Assembly (NCBI GenBank): GCA_039881045.1
Contig: JAYWVB010000057.1
Location: forward strand, 62,001-126,000
DNA length: 64,000 nucleotides
Direction: 5' to 3'
From: Chaetomium olivaceum
Lineage: Eukaryota; Ascomycota; Sordariomycetes; Sordariales; Chaetomiaceae
Positions 41,859 to 52,375 of the stretch are shown in pieces; within the stretch, counting starts at the first letter, position 1, and every line of letters begins with the position of its first letter. Position numbers and translations under genes: made by a program. Under the pieces are notes generated by a model that did not search any database, had not been told where the DNA came from, and was given only the letters and a program-made list of their open reading frames with translations.

Positions 41859-44405
41859 TTAGGCGTCCACCCCAAACAGCGCAATCGTGTGGACAAACCC
41901 ATCAATGTTGTCCTCGTAATTCGCCACATCCACCCCATCCACGGTAACCATCTTGTTTGTGCCCACCGTGTTCAAGTTATAAACCCGTACCTCACTCCTG
42001 CCCTCCACGCTGAAAATCCTCTTCTGACACGTCGCCCCCTTCCCGATCTGACTGCAATTGACATCATAGTTATCAAAGAAACTATACAGCCCGGCCCCAT
42101 ACACCACCAACGCCTCACTATCCACGACCCGCAGCCCCCACCCGGACTCCCCCTCCGCCAGCACCGGATCAGCATACCTCTCATCTACCTCAAACGGCAA
42201 CCGAGCATCAGGATTCGGCTGGTAATACGCCGTCTCCGTCTGGATCTGGCCCATAAACACATCGGCCGCCCCGACAAACTGGTACTCATAGAACTGGTGG
42301 TGCTCGACGCTCGTGCCCACCAGCCACAGCGGGCCCTTGCTGTTGTCAACCAACAGCCCGCGGCCGGCGTACACGGTAATCTGCTGGTTGTTGGCGCCCT
42401 CCTCGATGTCGTGGTCAGCGACCCAGATCCAGCAGTTCTCCATGTACAGCGCGGCGGCCGACGGGGTGATGTGCATGCTCATGAAGGCGGCGACGCACTC
42501 GGTGGCGAGGTTGTCCGCGGTGACGGTGGTGTTGGGGGTCTTGGCGCACTCGGCGAGCTGCAGGTCGGAGCCGGCGAAGCCGCCGATGCGGGTGTGCACG
42601 TCCCAGAGCCCCGAGGGGGCCGACGTCGGGGAGTCGAGGTTGTACTCGATGAGGATGGCGCCCGGTTGGGAGCCGCGGGTCGAGACGATGGTGTTGGACC
42701 ACTCGACACGGCCGACAGAGCCGGGGGCGCCGACTTGGATGACGGGTTTGGGGGCCGAGGCCGAGGCGAAGAAGGTGCCGGAGGAGAGGATCACAGGGAA
42801 GGCTTCGCCGAAGATGCGGGAGCCGGCGGGAATGTGCAGGGTTGAGGTCACGAGATACATGCCCGCGTCGAGGAAGACGATCTTGTTAGCGGCGGCGGCG
42901 GACGCAAAGAGGTCGTTAAGGGCGTCGGTGTCGTCGGTGGTGGCGTCGCCCTTGGCTCCGGCGGAACGGGCGCTGACAAACTCGGAGAGAGGGACGTTCT
43001 CGTACTGCGGCTTGGATCGTTCGTAGAAGGCGGTTCCCGCGACCAGGGAGGCGGGCCGCTTGTTAGGCTTGATGGGACCCTCGAAGAAGGTGGGGCCGGA
43101 GGATGCCGTGTACTCGTTGCCGCGACCCCAGGCTTCGATTACAGATGAACCGGAGGAGCCGGCAAGCTCGGTGCCCGAGGGCCCGCGGATGGCCGTCGCC
43201 ACGTTGTTCAGACGGAGGTTCTCAAAGATGAAATTGTTGGCGACGGCTGGGCCGGTGGCGTTGAGGCTGCCGTAGGTGATGCCCACGGGCGTGTTCTTGA
43301 TCTCGCTGTCGACGATGGTAATGGACCCGACATTGAGCTTCCCCTGATCATCGGCAGCGGTGAAGTCGAAGCCGACCTCGCAGTTGTTTATGCTCACGCC
43401 CTTGTACGTCCAGCCCCACGACCACAGCTGCTGGATGGCCGTCTTGGCGTTGTGGATGGTGATGTTGCGCATGGTGAACTGCTGGTTGCCGATGGACATG
43501 GCCTGGGCACCGCCGTAGAAGACGAGGTCGCCCATGTAGCCGCCGGATCCTTCTTCAACGAAGAGGCCCTGGTGCAGGTTACCCTTGGTCTCGGATGACC
43601 GGAAGACGATGTTGGACAGCGAGGTGGCCTGCGAGCTGGGCCAGTGAATGCCCGAGATCAGAGTCTCGGGAGAGACGTTGGTGATGTCGATGACGAAGTT
43701 GGCCACCTGGCGCCAGAACACGTTGGTGGCGCCCCAGGAGAGGCCGTTAGCCCCATACTCGTTGGTGTCGAGGAGCCAGCGTCCGGTGAAGTTGGAGGTG
43801 GCCTTGAGCACGGGCATGCATCCGGGGTTGCCGATCAGCTGGGTGTAGTAGAAGTCGATGATGGGAGACGACACCATGTAGGTACCGGCCGGGAAGTAGA
43901 CGAGACCCGGCGTCTTGGTGCTGCCTGTGCATCCGGGGCCGCAACGCTTCCCCTCGCTGATGGCCCGGTTGATGGCGTCCGTGTCGTCCGAGACGCCATC
44001 TCCCTTGGCGCCGTAGTCCTTGACGTTACGGAAGACGTCGTAGTCTGGGCCGCCAAAGGGGGCCACACCCTGGTGCTTGATCTTCTCCAGCCAGAAGTCC
44101 GTGCAGGCGGGTGTCCCGGCGCTGCTGGTGGCCGTGCTGCGAATGCTGGAAGAGCTGAACGGCGAGCCGGACGGGGTGGAAGAGCTGTCGGCACTGGACG
44201 AGCCAGCCGTTGAGCTCGGTGACAGAGATCCGGGCTGGGTGGAAGAGGAGCACGGCGGGGGTGGGCTCGGGGAGGGGCAGCTTGTGAGGGTGTGACTGAC
44301 GACGACGGTGACGGCCTGGCGGTCACCATCCGCCTTCCCGTTGGCGGCAATGCCCGACACCAGAGCCGAAACGGCAAGGAGTGACTGAAGCGAGAGACGA
44401 TGCAT
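41859..44405 (-). CDS. GH55 beta-1,3-glucanase
   Basis: A single intact exon of about 848 residues. The start is the ATG at 44405, just before a signal peptide (MHRLSLQSLLAVSALVSGIA). A Ser/Pro/Thr-rich linker of about 90 residues follows. Then come two right-handed beta-helix (pectate-lyase-3-like) domains: the first begins at YDVFRNVKDYGAKGDGVSDD, the second at SARSAGAKGDATTDDTDALN. This twin-helix layout and the length are typical of fungal GH55 exo-beta-1,3-glucanases (lam1.3/Exg type), which release glucose from laminarin and wall glucan outside the cell. The protein has no frame disruption. Codon use switches from C-rich to G-rich about 500 bases before the stop. Confidence 0.92.
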   Translation of the reverse strand: MHRLSLQSLLAVSALVSGIAANGKADGDRQAVTVVVSHTLTSCPSPSPPPPCSSSTQPGSLSPSSTAGSSSADSSSTPSGSPFSSSSIRSTATSSAGTPACTDFWLEKIKHQGVAPFGGPDYDVFRNVKDYGAKGDGVSDDTDAINRAISEGKRCGPGCTGSTKTPGLVYFPAGTYMVSSPIIDFYYTQLIGNPGCMPVLKATSNFTGRWLLDTNEYGANGLSWGATNVFWRQVANFVIDITNVSPETLISGIHWPSSQATSLSNIVFRSSETKGNLHQGLFVEEGSGGYMGDLVFYGGAQAMSIGNQQFTMRNITIHNAKTAIQQLWSWGWTYKGVSINNCEVGFDFTAADDQGKLNVGSITIVDSEIKNTPVGITYGSLNATGPAVANNFIFENLRLNNVATAIRGPSGTELAGSSGSSVIEAWGRGNEYTASSGPTFFEGPIKPNKRPASLVAGTAFYERSKPQYENVPLSEFVSARSAGAKGDATTDDTDALNDLFASAAAANKIVFLDAGMYLVTSTLHIPAGSRIFGEAFPVILSSGTFFASASAPKPVIQVGAPGSVGRVEWSNTIVSTRGSQPGAILIEYNLDSPTSAPSGLWDVHTRIGGFAGSDLQLAECAKTPNTTVTADNLATECVAAFMSMHITPSAAALYMENCWIWVADHDIEEGANNQQITVYAGRGLLVDNSKGPLWLVGTSVEHHQFYEYQFVGAADVFMGQIQTETAYYQPNPDARLPFEVDERYADPVLAEGESGWGLRVVDSEALVVYGAGLYSFFDNYDVNCSQIGKGATCQKRIFSVEGRSEVRVYNLNTVGTNKMVTVDGVDVANYEDNIDGFVHTIALFGVDA

Positions 44406-46075
44406 CTTGGACAACTGCACAGTACTACTGTGTATGTAGGTGATGCTGATGGTTCAAACGAATGACTGCGATGCGACGAATCCTGATCGCATCGTGGACC
44501 GATCGAGATTGTCAGGGCTGACTGAAGGGAATCACCTTTCAGGAAAAGATGGCAAAGGGATCGGCAAGCTTAAAAAGCGCCTCCTCGGGTTGAATCCCCC
44601 CTCCCCTCCCCTCGGGGCTGGCTGAGCTTCGGTCGATCGTGAGGAGTGCCGAGTGCGAGGCGTGTCCACCATCCATCCATTGTCTCCACCAGGGAACCGA
44701 CGACTGGGCTCCTGGGCACACGGCCCATGCAGAAATAACGAACTCCGTCCCCATGCGTGCCGTGTGGGCCGTGGACTGTGATGGTCTCGGCCGGGTTTGG
44801 TGGTTTGCTCGGACACTTTCTCCATCTCGAGAGCCATGTCAATTGGTCGAATGGCACCGGGGGAGGGGGTAGTTTGCCAAGAGCTGCAGGAACGACATGC
44901 TCTTTGCCTAAACGGTGCCTGGCGTGCCTGGTTCGCCTGTGAGGGTGCATCCAAATTTGGGGTTGGCAAGGCCCCCCCCTGAAGAAACAACGACAACCGC
45001 ATGGGACCCTCATTTCACACTCCACCACGGAGACGTCCCGCGCCGCGCGAACTCTTGGATGCAACAGTCGGCATCCTGGCAAAGCAAGAAGAGCAAGCAT
45101 CCGTCTGTCCGTCTGTCAGCTCAGCGTCGGATCCCTCACCGAGAATGGGAACCAACACGACAGTGGTCAACCAACACAAATGTGACGGGGGCGGCAGCTC
45201 CCTTGGGGCCTCGAGTGTGTCATTGTCGTCATGCAAATCGAAACTATTGTTTGCTGAGGCCCGCCCAGCCAAGCGGGGTTGGAACTCGACAATCTCCCGG
45301 ATGCAGAAAAAGCAAGCAGCCAACCGATTTCGCGACCCGGCGGACTGGTCAGCCCGGACCCCTGCTGAGGCCGTGCATCTCGTGTTGCGGCGGAGAAATA
45401 TCCTCTGTCGTGCTTGTATGTGTATGGTTTGTCGGGGAAAGGGTTTCGGGGGGACTGAGTTTGCGAATAGTTACCGGAAACTGTGTGCGACAACGGCCGG
45501 TGTTAGCTGGTCCGGTTCCTTGGTGAGCTTCTTTCTGGTACTGGGCCGCCTTACATACTTGGTAGTCGCGTCGTTGCACGGAGAAGGTATTTGTCTGCGC
45601 CGGCAGTCCCCGCCCTGCCTATCGACCAACGTGGGCGCCAGCATCACCTTTGAAGACCTTGAAACATGGTAGTGATGGCCGTGGCGGTGGGAATCATGGT
45701 CGGCCCCAGTGACCACCGTGGTGCCATTTAGGTCGTGGTTGTTGTTCTTCCTTGTTCCCCAGTCCTTGGTTTTTGGCCCCCTCGGCAGTGTTCTTGAAGG
45801 AAGGTGGCCCGACTGCGCGTTCATTTTTGGTCTACTGCTCTCGCTCCTTCAGTTTGTGGGAGCGGCTACCTCGGCGATAATTGCGTAGATGGTGGAGGTG
45901 GTAGCGTTAAAATCCGAGACTATGCAGCTCATGTGGTACCGTGGTCGAAAACGAAACGGACGACCATTTGTCAGATGGTCTGAGAGGCAAGCCGTTGTCG
46001 CGGGTAACTATCATAAGCACTCCGTTCGCCGCCCCTCTCCCCCCTCCCTCTCTCCCCGGCCTAACATCCCCACAT
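44406..46075. other. Intergenic region (1.7 kb)
   Basis: No gene is supported. An ATG-initiated frame at 45001-45672 (223 codons) lacks codon structure or motifs. The left end is the glucanase promoter. Confidence 0.45.
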
Positions 46076-47691
46076 CTAGTACCCGCGCAACTCGAAGCGA
46101 GCCGCCTTTAGTTGGTCAGCCGTCCTAAAGTCTAACGGCAGGAACATGCGCCTCCACATGGTGGTGTTCCGCACGTCGGTGACGGGGATGGCCTTCGCCT
46201 CGGCATCGGATACCTCGAGCCAGTGCCCCTCGGCCGTGACTCCGATCTGGACCCTCTCGACAAACTCCCAGCCCCGCCCGGCAACGAGCTCCCCGACCTG
46301 GCGCTTCAGCCTCTGACCCGGCTCCGAGACCTGCTTCTCGTACTGAGCTTGGGCCTCGGTGAGGCCGGATTGCGACTCGCGCACCAGCGGCAGCACCTGC
46401 TCCCGGATGACGCGTTGGGAGGCGAGGACGCAGCGGAAGGCGCTAGCGTAGTAGTAGGGGCTGGCGTGATCCCAGGCCCGCTGAAGGCTAGCGGGAAATG
46501 GGTCTATCCAAGAGTCTGCGTCATCACGCTCGCTGCTATCCATCTTGCTGTCCCAGGAGATAGGGATTTGCCGGCACGGGTACTCCCAAGGCAGTCCCCT
46601 GACCCAGAGGACGGCCCGTCGGAGTAAACCCGGGTTTGGCTCATCCCAAATGTTGAGCTGCTCTAGCCCCGCCCTGGCCGCTTCCGTCCAGTCAGAACCG
46701 CTCAACTCTTCGACTTGCTCGACCATGGTGTCGAACTTGACCTTGAGTATCGCGAACTCCTCCGGCGGGGTCTGATAGGGCGGCCCGTTACGTTTGCAGA
46801 AACGCATTAGTTCCGGCAGCTGCGTGGTGTGGAGCCTGGACAGAAAACTGGCAGCCGTGCGGTTGAGGTCGGCAGCCTCGTGGTGGTTGACGTTTCCGAC
46901 CAGGTCCAGGTCATCGTACTGGCCCAGGTCTTCCTCATCTGGGTGGAAGGCCCAGGTGCCGTCCTCGAACTCGGCAAAGTGGCGCGCCCACGCGCTGTTC
47001 ACCGCAAATCCCGCGTGTGTTTCCATTCCTTGCCACCACAGCGCCTGAGACCTGCGGAGATCTTGAGCCGCGGCCTCGCACGCTTTCCCCACGGCCCAAA
47101 ACGCTTCCGCAGCTAAGTGGCCCTCGGCGGATGCCGACGGGCGCCCTGGCCAGTTCTTGCCGCGGAACCACCACGCCAGGAGCTCCGCCGGCTCCTCCAT
47201 GTCGGACAATGCGGCGGTTATTTTCTTGGCCTGGCCACCCTCGACGCAAGGGAGCCTGTGGACCTTGAGGCTAATCCGGCCCATGGCCAAAGAGAGGGCG
47301 ATAAAGTCGGGGACAACTGAAAGGCGGCTGAAGGTATAGTGGGCTGGCTGGCCGACACCCCGAGGGGCAGCGGGTGGCGACAGGGCAGGAGGCCGCGGGG
47401 AGCCCAGGTCCGATTCGAACGCCGATAAAATCGTCCAGCCGATAAAAGCGGCAAAAAGGAAGAGCAGCCCGCGGGCGAGGAAGGCCCGGCATGAGAGTGA
47501 TCGTCCTGCCCCAGTGCCCCTTCACTGTTGGTTTTTTCTGCCGACTTCATGCCCACGGAATGTCGGCGTTGAACGGGCGTTAGTGATGCCGCTGGTCGGC
47601 TCTGCGTGGACGAGCCGCAAGGTCGAGGCATCAGTACAGAAGAACCGGGCAGCGGGTTGACCGGGGCGGCGGCGGGATGATCAGCACGCAT
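46076..47691 (-). CDS. Uncharacterised membrane-anchored protein with helical C-terminal domain
   Basis: I place the start at the ATG at 47691 (MRADHPAAAPVNPLPG). The N-terminal 65 residues are Pro/Ser-rich. One span follows (LLFLFAAFIGWTIL), then a domain of about 430 residues rich in Trp, Glu and Arg and probably mostly helical. Recognisable features are only generic: YTFSRLSVVPDFIALSLAMG, LLAWWFRGKNWPG, WWQGMETHAGFAVNSAWARHF and a coiled segment near the C-terminus (about 46,290-46,400). The TM segment and the start lie in different frames, separated by a one-base deletion in a G-run at about 47,481-47,490. I know no family. It is one of three uncharacterised genes in a row. Confidence 0.6.
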
Positions 47692-48582
47692 TGTCGGGCG
47701 TCGGTGTTGGGACGGTGTCGGTTGTCGATGCAGACTAATTTTGGGCTTAACAAAGAGCGAGCAGTCGCGGGCGAGCAAGAAATTTGGGGCAACGAACACC
47801 AACTAAATGGATGGGAATCAGGGGTAACAGAGGGAGAGCAACGAGCAGGAAGGGTGCAACGTTCAAGGAACTTTTGGCCATTCGAGGGGTCTCAGAATGT
47901 AATGTCACGCATGGAACGTTTGGGTCAGATGCAGACTGGCTGCCACTCACTAAGAGCAAACACGGTGTGGCCGGAAACGTCCAGCCATGCGGCAGCGCCG
48001 GCGGGCGACAGCAACTCGTTTGGCGATCCGCTTTTTTGCATGCACCTTTGCGGACTTTCGCCACCCCCGATGTGTGAAAGGGTCTTCTCCCGGAAATGGC
48101 CGCCACAGCCCCTGAATCGTTCCGTTGTTGGGAAAATGGCTGGCCTGCAAATTGTCGTGGGCTTGTCACAATCATCCTTAATAGGTGGCACTGCGAGCGA
48201 GATCAAGGGGGCAAAACGAAGGCGCGGCAATCAGCAAAGATCGGAAGGGTGAACGCCAGGAGTTGGCGGTGGTGTGGGACGGGGCATCCTGGAAAAAAGA
48301 TGGGAGTTGTTCGTCACGCACATCATTTCAATCAGATACGTATCATTTTCTGCATGTACATACCCGCCATGTCATCTCCTTACGTTTGTGCCAAGGACTG
48401 AAATATGACAGGTTCCTTCAGCCGCATCAGACCGCCAAACCAGAATCATGCGAGCCTGAACCACCTGGGCCTGAACCACCTGAGCCTGAACCATCCGGAC
48501 CGCCCCTCCCCTGTTCCCCCCAGCTGCAGACCTCCTCCAACACCATCCAACGCTTCTCACTGTCCCGGGTGACGGCGCGAGT
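47692..48582. other. Intergenic region with a short 15-bp tandem repeat
   Basis: No gene is supported. It contains the three-copy 15-bp repeat at 48,454-48,498. Confidence 0.45.
48454..48498. repeat. Three-copy 15-bp tandem repeat
   Basis: The unit cctgaaccacctggg is repeated three times with small changes (gag for ggg; atcc for acct). It sits just 3' of the small minus-strand gene. Confidence 0.75.
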
Positions 48583-49063
48583 TCAAGGAAACCACCCCTC
48601 CGTCAACCTCTGGACCATCCCGTGATAGGCCAAGAGCAGGTCCGGGCGTCGAAGACAAAGGGAGGCGATTTTGGCGGCGCCTTGGAGCTCCTTATCGCCC
48701 ACGCTTGGTTGCAGCCAGTACTCCAGTGCTGCCGCTGTAGCAGTCTTCAACGACTGTTCCCACGCCGGGATATTCTTGTCGGCGGGGCGGGACGAGAACG
48801 GTGGAGCCAAAATATTCACCCCGAGAAGGTCGTGTGGGAGTGGGGCCAGGGAAGCGGCGAGCCGTCTTTGGTCTGGCCGTGTGCTTGTTTCGTCAACCGG
48901 CTCGCCAGGGTTTGGTCAACAGAGGACAGTGTTCTGATCGCATGACAGACTCTATCAACGTCGGGGTTGTCGGTTGCGCGCAAGGCTGGCGGGTGGTGAA
49001 CATGAATTTGCCCCCGGCAAATGCGGCTGCAAGGCCTCCTATGATTGTAGAATAGCGGAGCAT
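48583..49063 (-). CDS. Small protein of unknown function with hydrophobic N-terminus
   Basis: Starts at the ATG at 49063: MLRYSTIIGGLAAAFAGG, a possible mitochondrial or membrane-anchor segment. A middle part with CPLLTKP follows, then after a one-base frame change near 48,906 a coherent C-terminal part: LAPLPHDLLGVNILAPPF, WEQSLKTATAAALEYWLQP, CLRRPDLLLAYHGMVQRL and stop. About 160 residues. The C-terminal part has even, conserved-looking composition, which is why I accept it as coding. No family is recognised. It lies between two larger uncharacterised membrane proteins. Confidence 0.45.
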
Positions 49064-49791
49064 GGTAGACAAGCGTATGTGGAAGCACATTGGTGAGGTT
49101 TTGAACGGGTATTTTGTGGCGGGATGAATCATGGAGCGCAGGATGGCAGGACAAGAATGGATGTGATCGGTTTAAATGTTGACCATGACTGCAACCACGG
49201 CTACAACCACCTAAAAGGTTACGGCTTCTAAGAGATGTATCATTTTGTGTGCTGGGCCGGGAATCCCCGGAACCTTCTTGGCCAGCAGAACGACAGCGGA
49301 ATATTAGTGGCGTAAAAGAGGCAGTCTGTCTGGGCTCTCAACAGCCACGCACTGGGTTGTCCTGTTTCTGTGTCCCTGGTATCCTGCATAATGCCCACCC
49401 ACAACTAGACTTTCGGATTTGGGTATTGTGAGTTGCTCAAAAGTGACAGAGCGACGGAGGCTAGCCCTGGTAACCCCCGCTGTAGGTGCCCGTCTTGTCG
49501 CCGAAGTTCATCAAACGCGCGTATGCTCGGTGGGGAACGCAAGTTGCCAGGATGGAGTCAGAGGAACATGAGCCAGGCACCTTTCCTTCTCCAATGTTCA
49601 TCTTTTCAACTTTTCGTCTCACACCACCCATCGTGTGCTCCAACCGCCAGTAATCACCACTTAAGCTCCGCATTGCTGTCGATGTGGTATTACACCATAA
49701 TCATTCTGGTAATCTGCCCTTGTTTTTACTTGCTCTTACTTCAAATCCGCCTACCTCCTGTTTCCCGACGCTTCTCAGAATTCTCAGCGCC
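49064..49791. other. Intergenic region between divergent genes
   Basis: A 728-bp divergent promoter region with no supported gene or repeat. Confidence 0.45.
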
Positions 49792-51139
49792 ATGTCCGGC
49801 TATATCGCAGCCATGCTGGGGTGGTGGGTTGCTATTGTCGATACGTTCCCCCTTATGGGGTTTTATCGTTCTGCCCCATGGCCCATATCGTGGGCTTTAC
49901 GATGCATCAACTGGCTGGTTGCTCTAGCCATCTACGCTGTTTTCGCCGCCGTCATTTGCGGCGTCGCCGTCTGTGTTCTGATCATCATCTTCGATAACAC
50001 CTTGCAGTACGCCGGCTCAACGCATGTGGAACGATCTGGCCGGCCCTTTCTTCGCCATTCACGACTACTTCGGCACTGACCTGCTGCCCGCGCTCGACCC
50101 AGTCGGATACCTCCCCGACGGCCCCATCATTCAATGGGTGATCTAGGACAGCTTGGTAACGGCGACCGAGGCCGCCCGTCAGGGCGTGCAGGATCTCCTC
50201 CGCCGGTGTGTCATGAGCCAGACGCCTGCTCTCCAACTTGATTCCAACACGAGCATGTCCTGTGGAGAACTCAGCCGCCAGCTTGATTCCCCGCCGTCGA
50301 TGACCCTTCTGCGTCGCCGATCTAGGGCTACGCAAGAGACCGTTAGCGGCGAGCTGGTCCGCGAGTTCAAAGACTTTGCCCGATTTCTTCACCTTCTCAG
50401 AGACGCTCCAGCCTCCGCAGCTTTCGATCCCCGAGTACCAAAAGGCGGATTCGCATCCAACTGGGAATCCATCCAACATCAACTAGACGTGGTCTACCGC
50501 ACCGTATGGTGCCGATGGCTTCGTCGGCAACCGGCATCGACCCTCAAAAGCCGCAAACGCCAATTGCTCGGACTGCTCCAGGCAGCCCAGGAGCGCCGAA
50601 CGGTTTGGCAGTCCAAGTTTGCCGCGTTCTCTTCTGCGATGGAAACAAAACACAGTCAGAGCTGCATTAAGAAGAGCTGCGACGGCATCGAGGAGGCGGC
50701 GCGAGCATTGGGACCCGCCTCGCTGTCTCCGCCATCCCTCTTCGGAGTTATGGGTCCGCCGCAGGGTGCCACCAGCCGTTCGTCATCGGCGAAGAAAGGA
50801 ACCAGTGAAAAAAAGCAGGGCCAGCGCGAACGCCCACCACAAAGCGACAAGAAGGCTCTGATCGAGCAGCAGGAGAGAAGCTTCGAGTTGCAGAAGCTTG
50901 CCGCCAATTGCGTGGCAAAGTGCACTCTGCTGCAGGAACATCAGGACACACTGGGCGGTATTTTGACTTGGCTCAAAGCCGAAATCAAGTGGTGGACACA
51001 GTTTCAGAAACACCATGAGCGTTCGAGTGACTTGGCGGTAGAGCAGTTTGACATGTCTCTGCCCGCAGACCTCCACCGCTTCGAGAGCCTTTTGGACAAT
51101 GTCGCGAGGACTGCGATGGAAAGGAAGGGCCCACGGTGA
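49792..51139 (+). CDS. Uncharacterised membrane protein with coiled-coil tail, frame disrupted
   Basis: The ATG at 49792 opens a hydrophobic N-terminus with two candidate spans (MLGWWVAIVDTFPLMGFY; LVALAIYAVFAAVICGVAVC). It continues in another frame as MWNDLAGPFFAIHDYFGTDLL and PVGYLPDGPIIQWVI, and after an in-frame TAG (50143-50145) as DSLVTATEAARQGVQDLLRR. A long helical region follows: FKDFARFLHLLRD, YRTVWCRWLRRQ, LLGLLQAAQERRTVWQSKF, and a Lys/Glu-rich coiled coil. About 440 residues. The frame change near 50,020 is one base; the TAG is a C-to-T change away from CAG. It may be a pseudogene or carry errors. Function is unknown. Confidence 0.5.
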
Positions 51140-51858
51140 AGGGAACGGGGGTGGGCGCGGTGGGGAGAGGACAATAGGGATGAGGGGGTTTGGTGTGGGT
51201 TGGTTGGAGGACATGAGGCAGGGAAACTCAACGATGGTAACACTGAGACTCGGAGGCCGGGGAAACCGTGTACAGTATTAGATTGTAAGCATAACATCAA
51301 AGAGCGAACGGCGTTAAGAAGGTTTCATGGTGTAATATTCAACTGCCGCGTCCAAAGGTTCTTGGCGTAGCAACGGCCAAGCGAGCGTGGAGTCGGGCGA
51401 GGCGCGAGCTGACGATGATGCGAAACAGGGGTTCGTCTGTCCACGCCCAGGGTCACCGCCCACATTCGCCGCCAGCGTGGTACTCGCAAACATTCCGGTC
51501 CGTCTCAGACTCCAGAAACAGCCCCTGATACCACAGTTGGGAACCATGCAACCGCCACTTTGGGCAAAGTGCAGGATTAACGAAGTCTCAACATCCGTTC
51601 GAGAATGTCTGGTGTCGGCTAACCGGCTTTGTCGACGCTCACCGTCTTAGGGGCACAAACTATATAAGTTCATGTTGATCTCTGCTTTGGACGACCACCA
51701 TCTCCAGCATCTCAAGCCAGTCTTCGAGTTCACTCTCAATTCACTTCTTCCTTCTGGGCCGGTCCCTTTCAACGCTGTACATAATCACCTACCATCATCT
51801 CCCATCATCAACACCTCGTTCCCAGAACCAACCTTACCGTCCCAACACCACCGTCAAA
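51140..51858. other. Intergenic region and promoter of the Cys-rich protein gene
   Basis: No gene is supported. A TATA box lies at 51,661, and the 5' leader before the 51859 ATG is C/T- and CA-rich. Confidence 0.5.
51661..51667 (+). promoter_or_regulatory. TATA box of the small Cys-rich protein gene
   Basis: tatataa lies 198 bp upstream of the ATG at 51859, followed by a C/A/T-rich leader without further ATG-initiated frames of note. Confidence 0.55.
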
Positions 51859-52375
51859 ATGAAGTTCTCCGTCGCCACTATCTTCCTCGGCATCGTCGCC
51901 GTCGCCTCCGCCCTCCCCAAGGACCCCTCCGTGGTGGCCCGTCAGAACCAAAACCGCCCTGTGCCCCAAGGCACCTGCTGCGTGGCCAACACCAGCCTCA
52001 AGCAGGACACCTGCACTGCCGCCAACGGCCAGACCGGCCGCTGCGTGCCCGGCGGCAACAACTGTGCGTTTTGACCTCTCCCTCCCGACATTTACTCCCC
52101 TCCCCAACCAAACCCAAAACACTCCGCAACCCTCCTCCACCCCACCCCCCCCCCAACAAGAAAAAAAAAGAAAGAAAAGCCGTTTGTTGACAACATACAT
52201 CTTTCTTCACATAACAGGCGGCAGCAGACTCAGCTGCATTGCGCAGAGCAACCTGACCTGCGACAACAACGTGGTCGAGCGCGGCAAGAGCCTGTGCCGC
52301 GCCAACGCGCCCGGCGGCGGTCTCTTTGACGGCGCTAACATCATCCAGAACTTGAGCCAGGCTTCTGTTAATTAA
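51859..52375 (+). CDS. Small secreted cysteine-rich protein (effector-like)
   Basis: Two exons (51859-52063 and 52218-52375) encode about 120 residues. A signal peptide (MKFSVATIFLGIVAVASA) is followed by a mature part with eight cysteines spaced as CC...C...C...C...C...C...C. The 154-nt intron splits a Cys codon and carries a C-run and an A-run. The C-terminus ends GLFDGANIIQNLSQASVN. Small secreted Cys-rich proteins of this shape are common in Sordariomycetes, with roles in surface hydrophobicity, antagonism or host interaction. The Cys order resembles but does not match hydrophobins. The gene is intact. Confidence 0.82.

Noticed and set aside
41889..42845. 318-codon frame antisense to the GH55 gene
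   Set aside because: It is the complement of a highly biased, clearly coding gene; such shadows are expected in GC-rich genes.
45001..45672. 223-codon ATG frame between the glucanase and the 46-kb gene
   Set aside because: No recognisable motif, signal peptide or intron pattern; composition resembles the flanking non-coding DNA.
47677..48252. 191-codon plus-strand frame overlapping the start of the 46-kb gene
   Set aside because: It is partly antisense to a better supported gene and has no motif.
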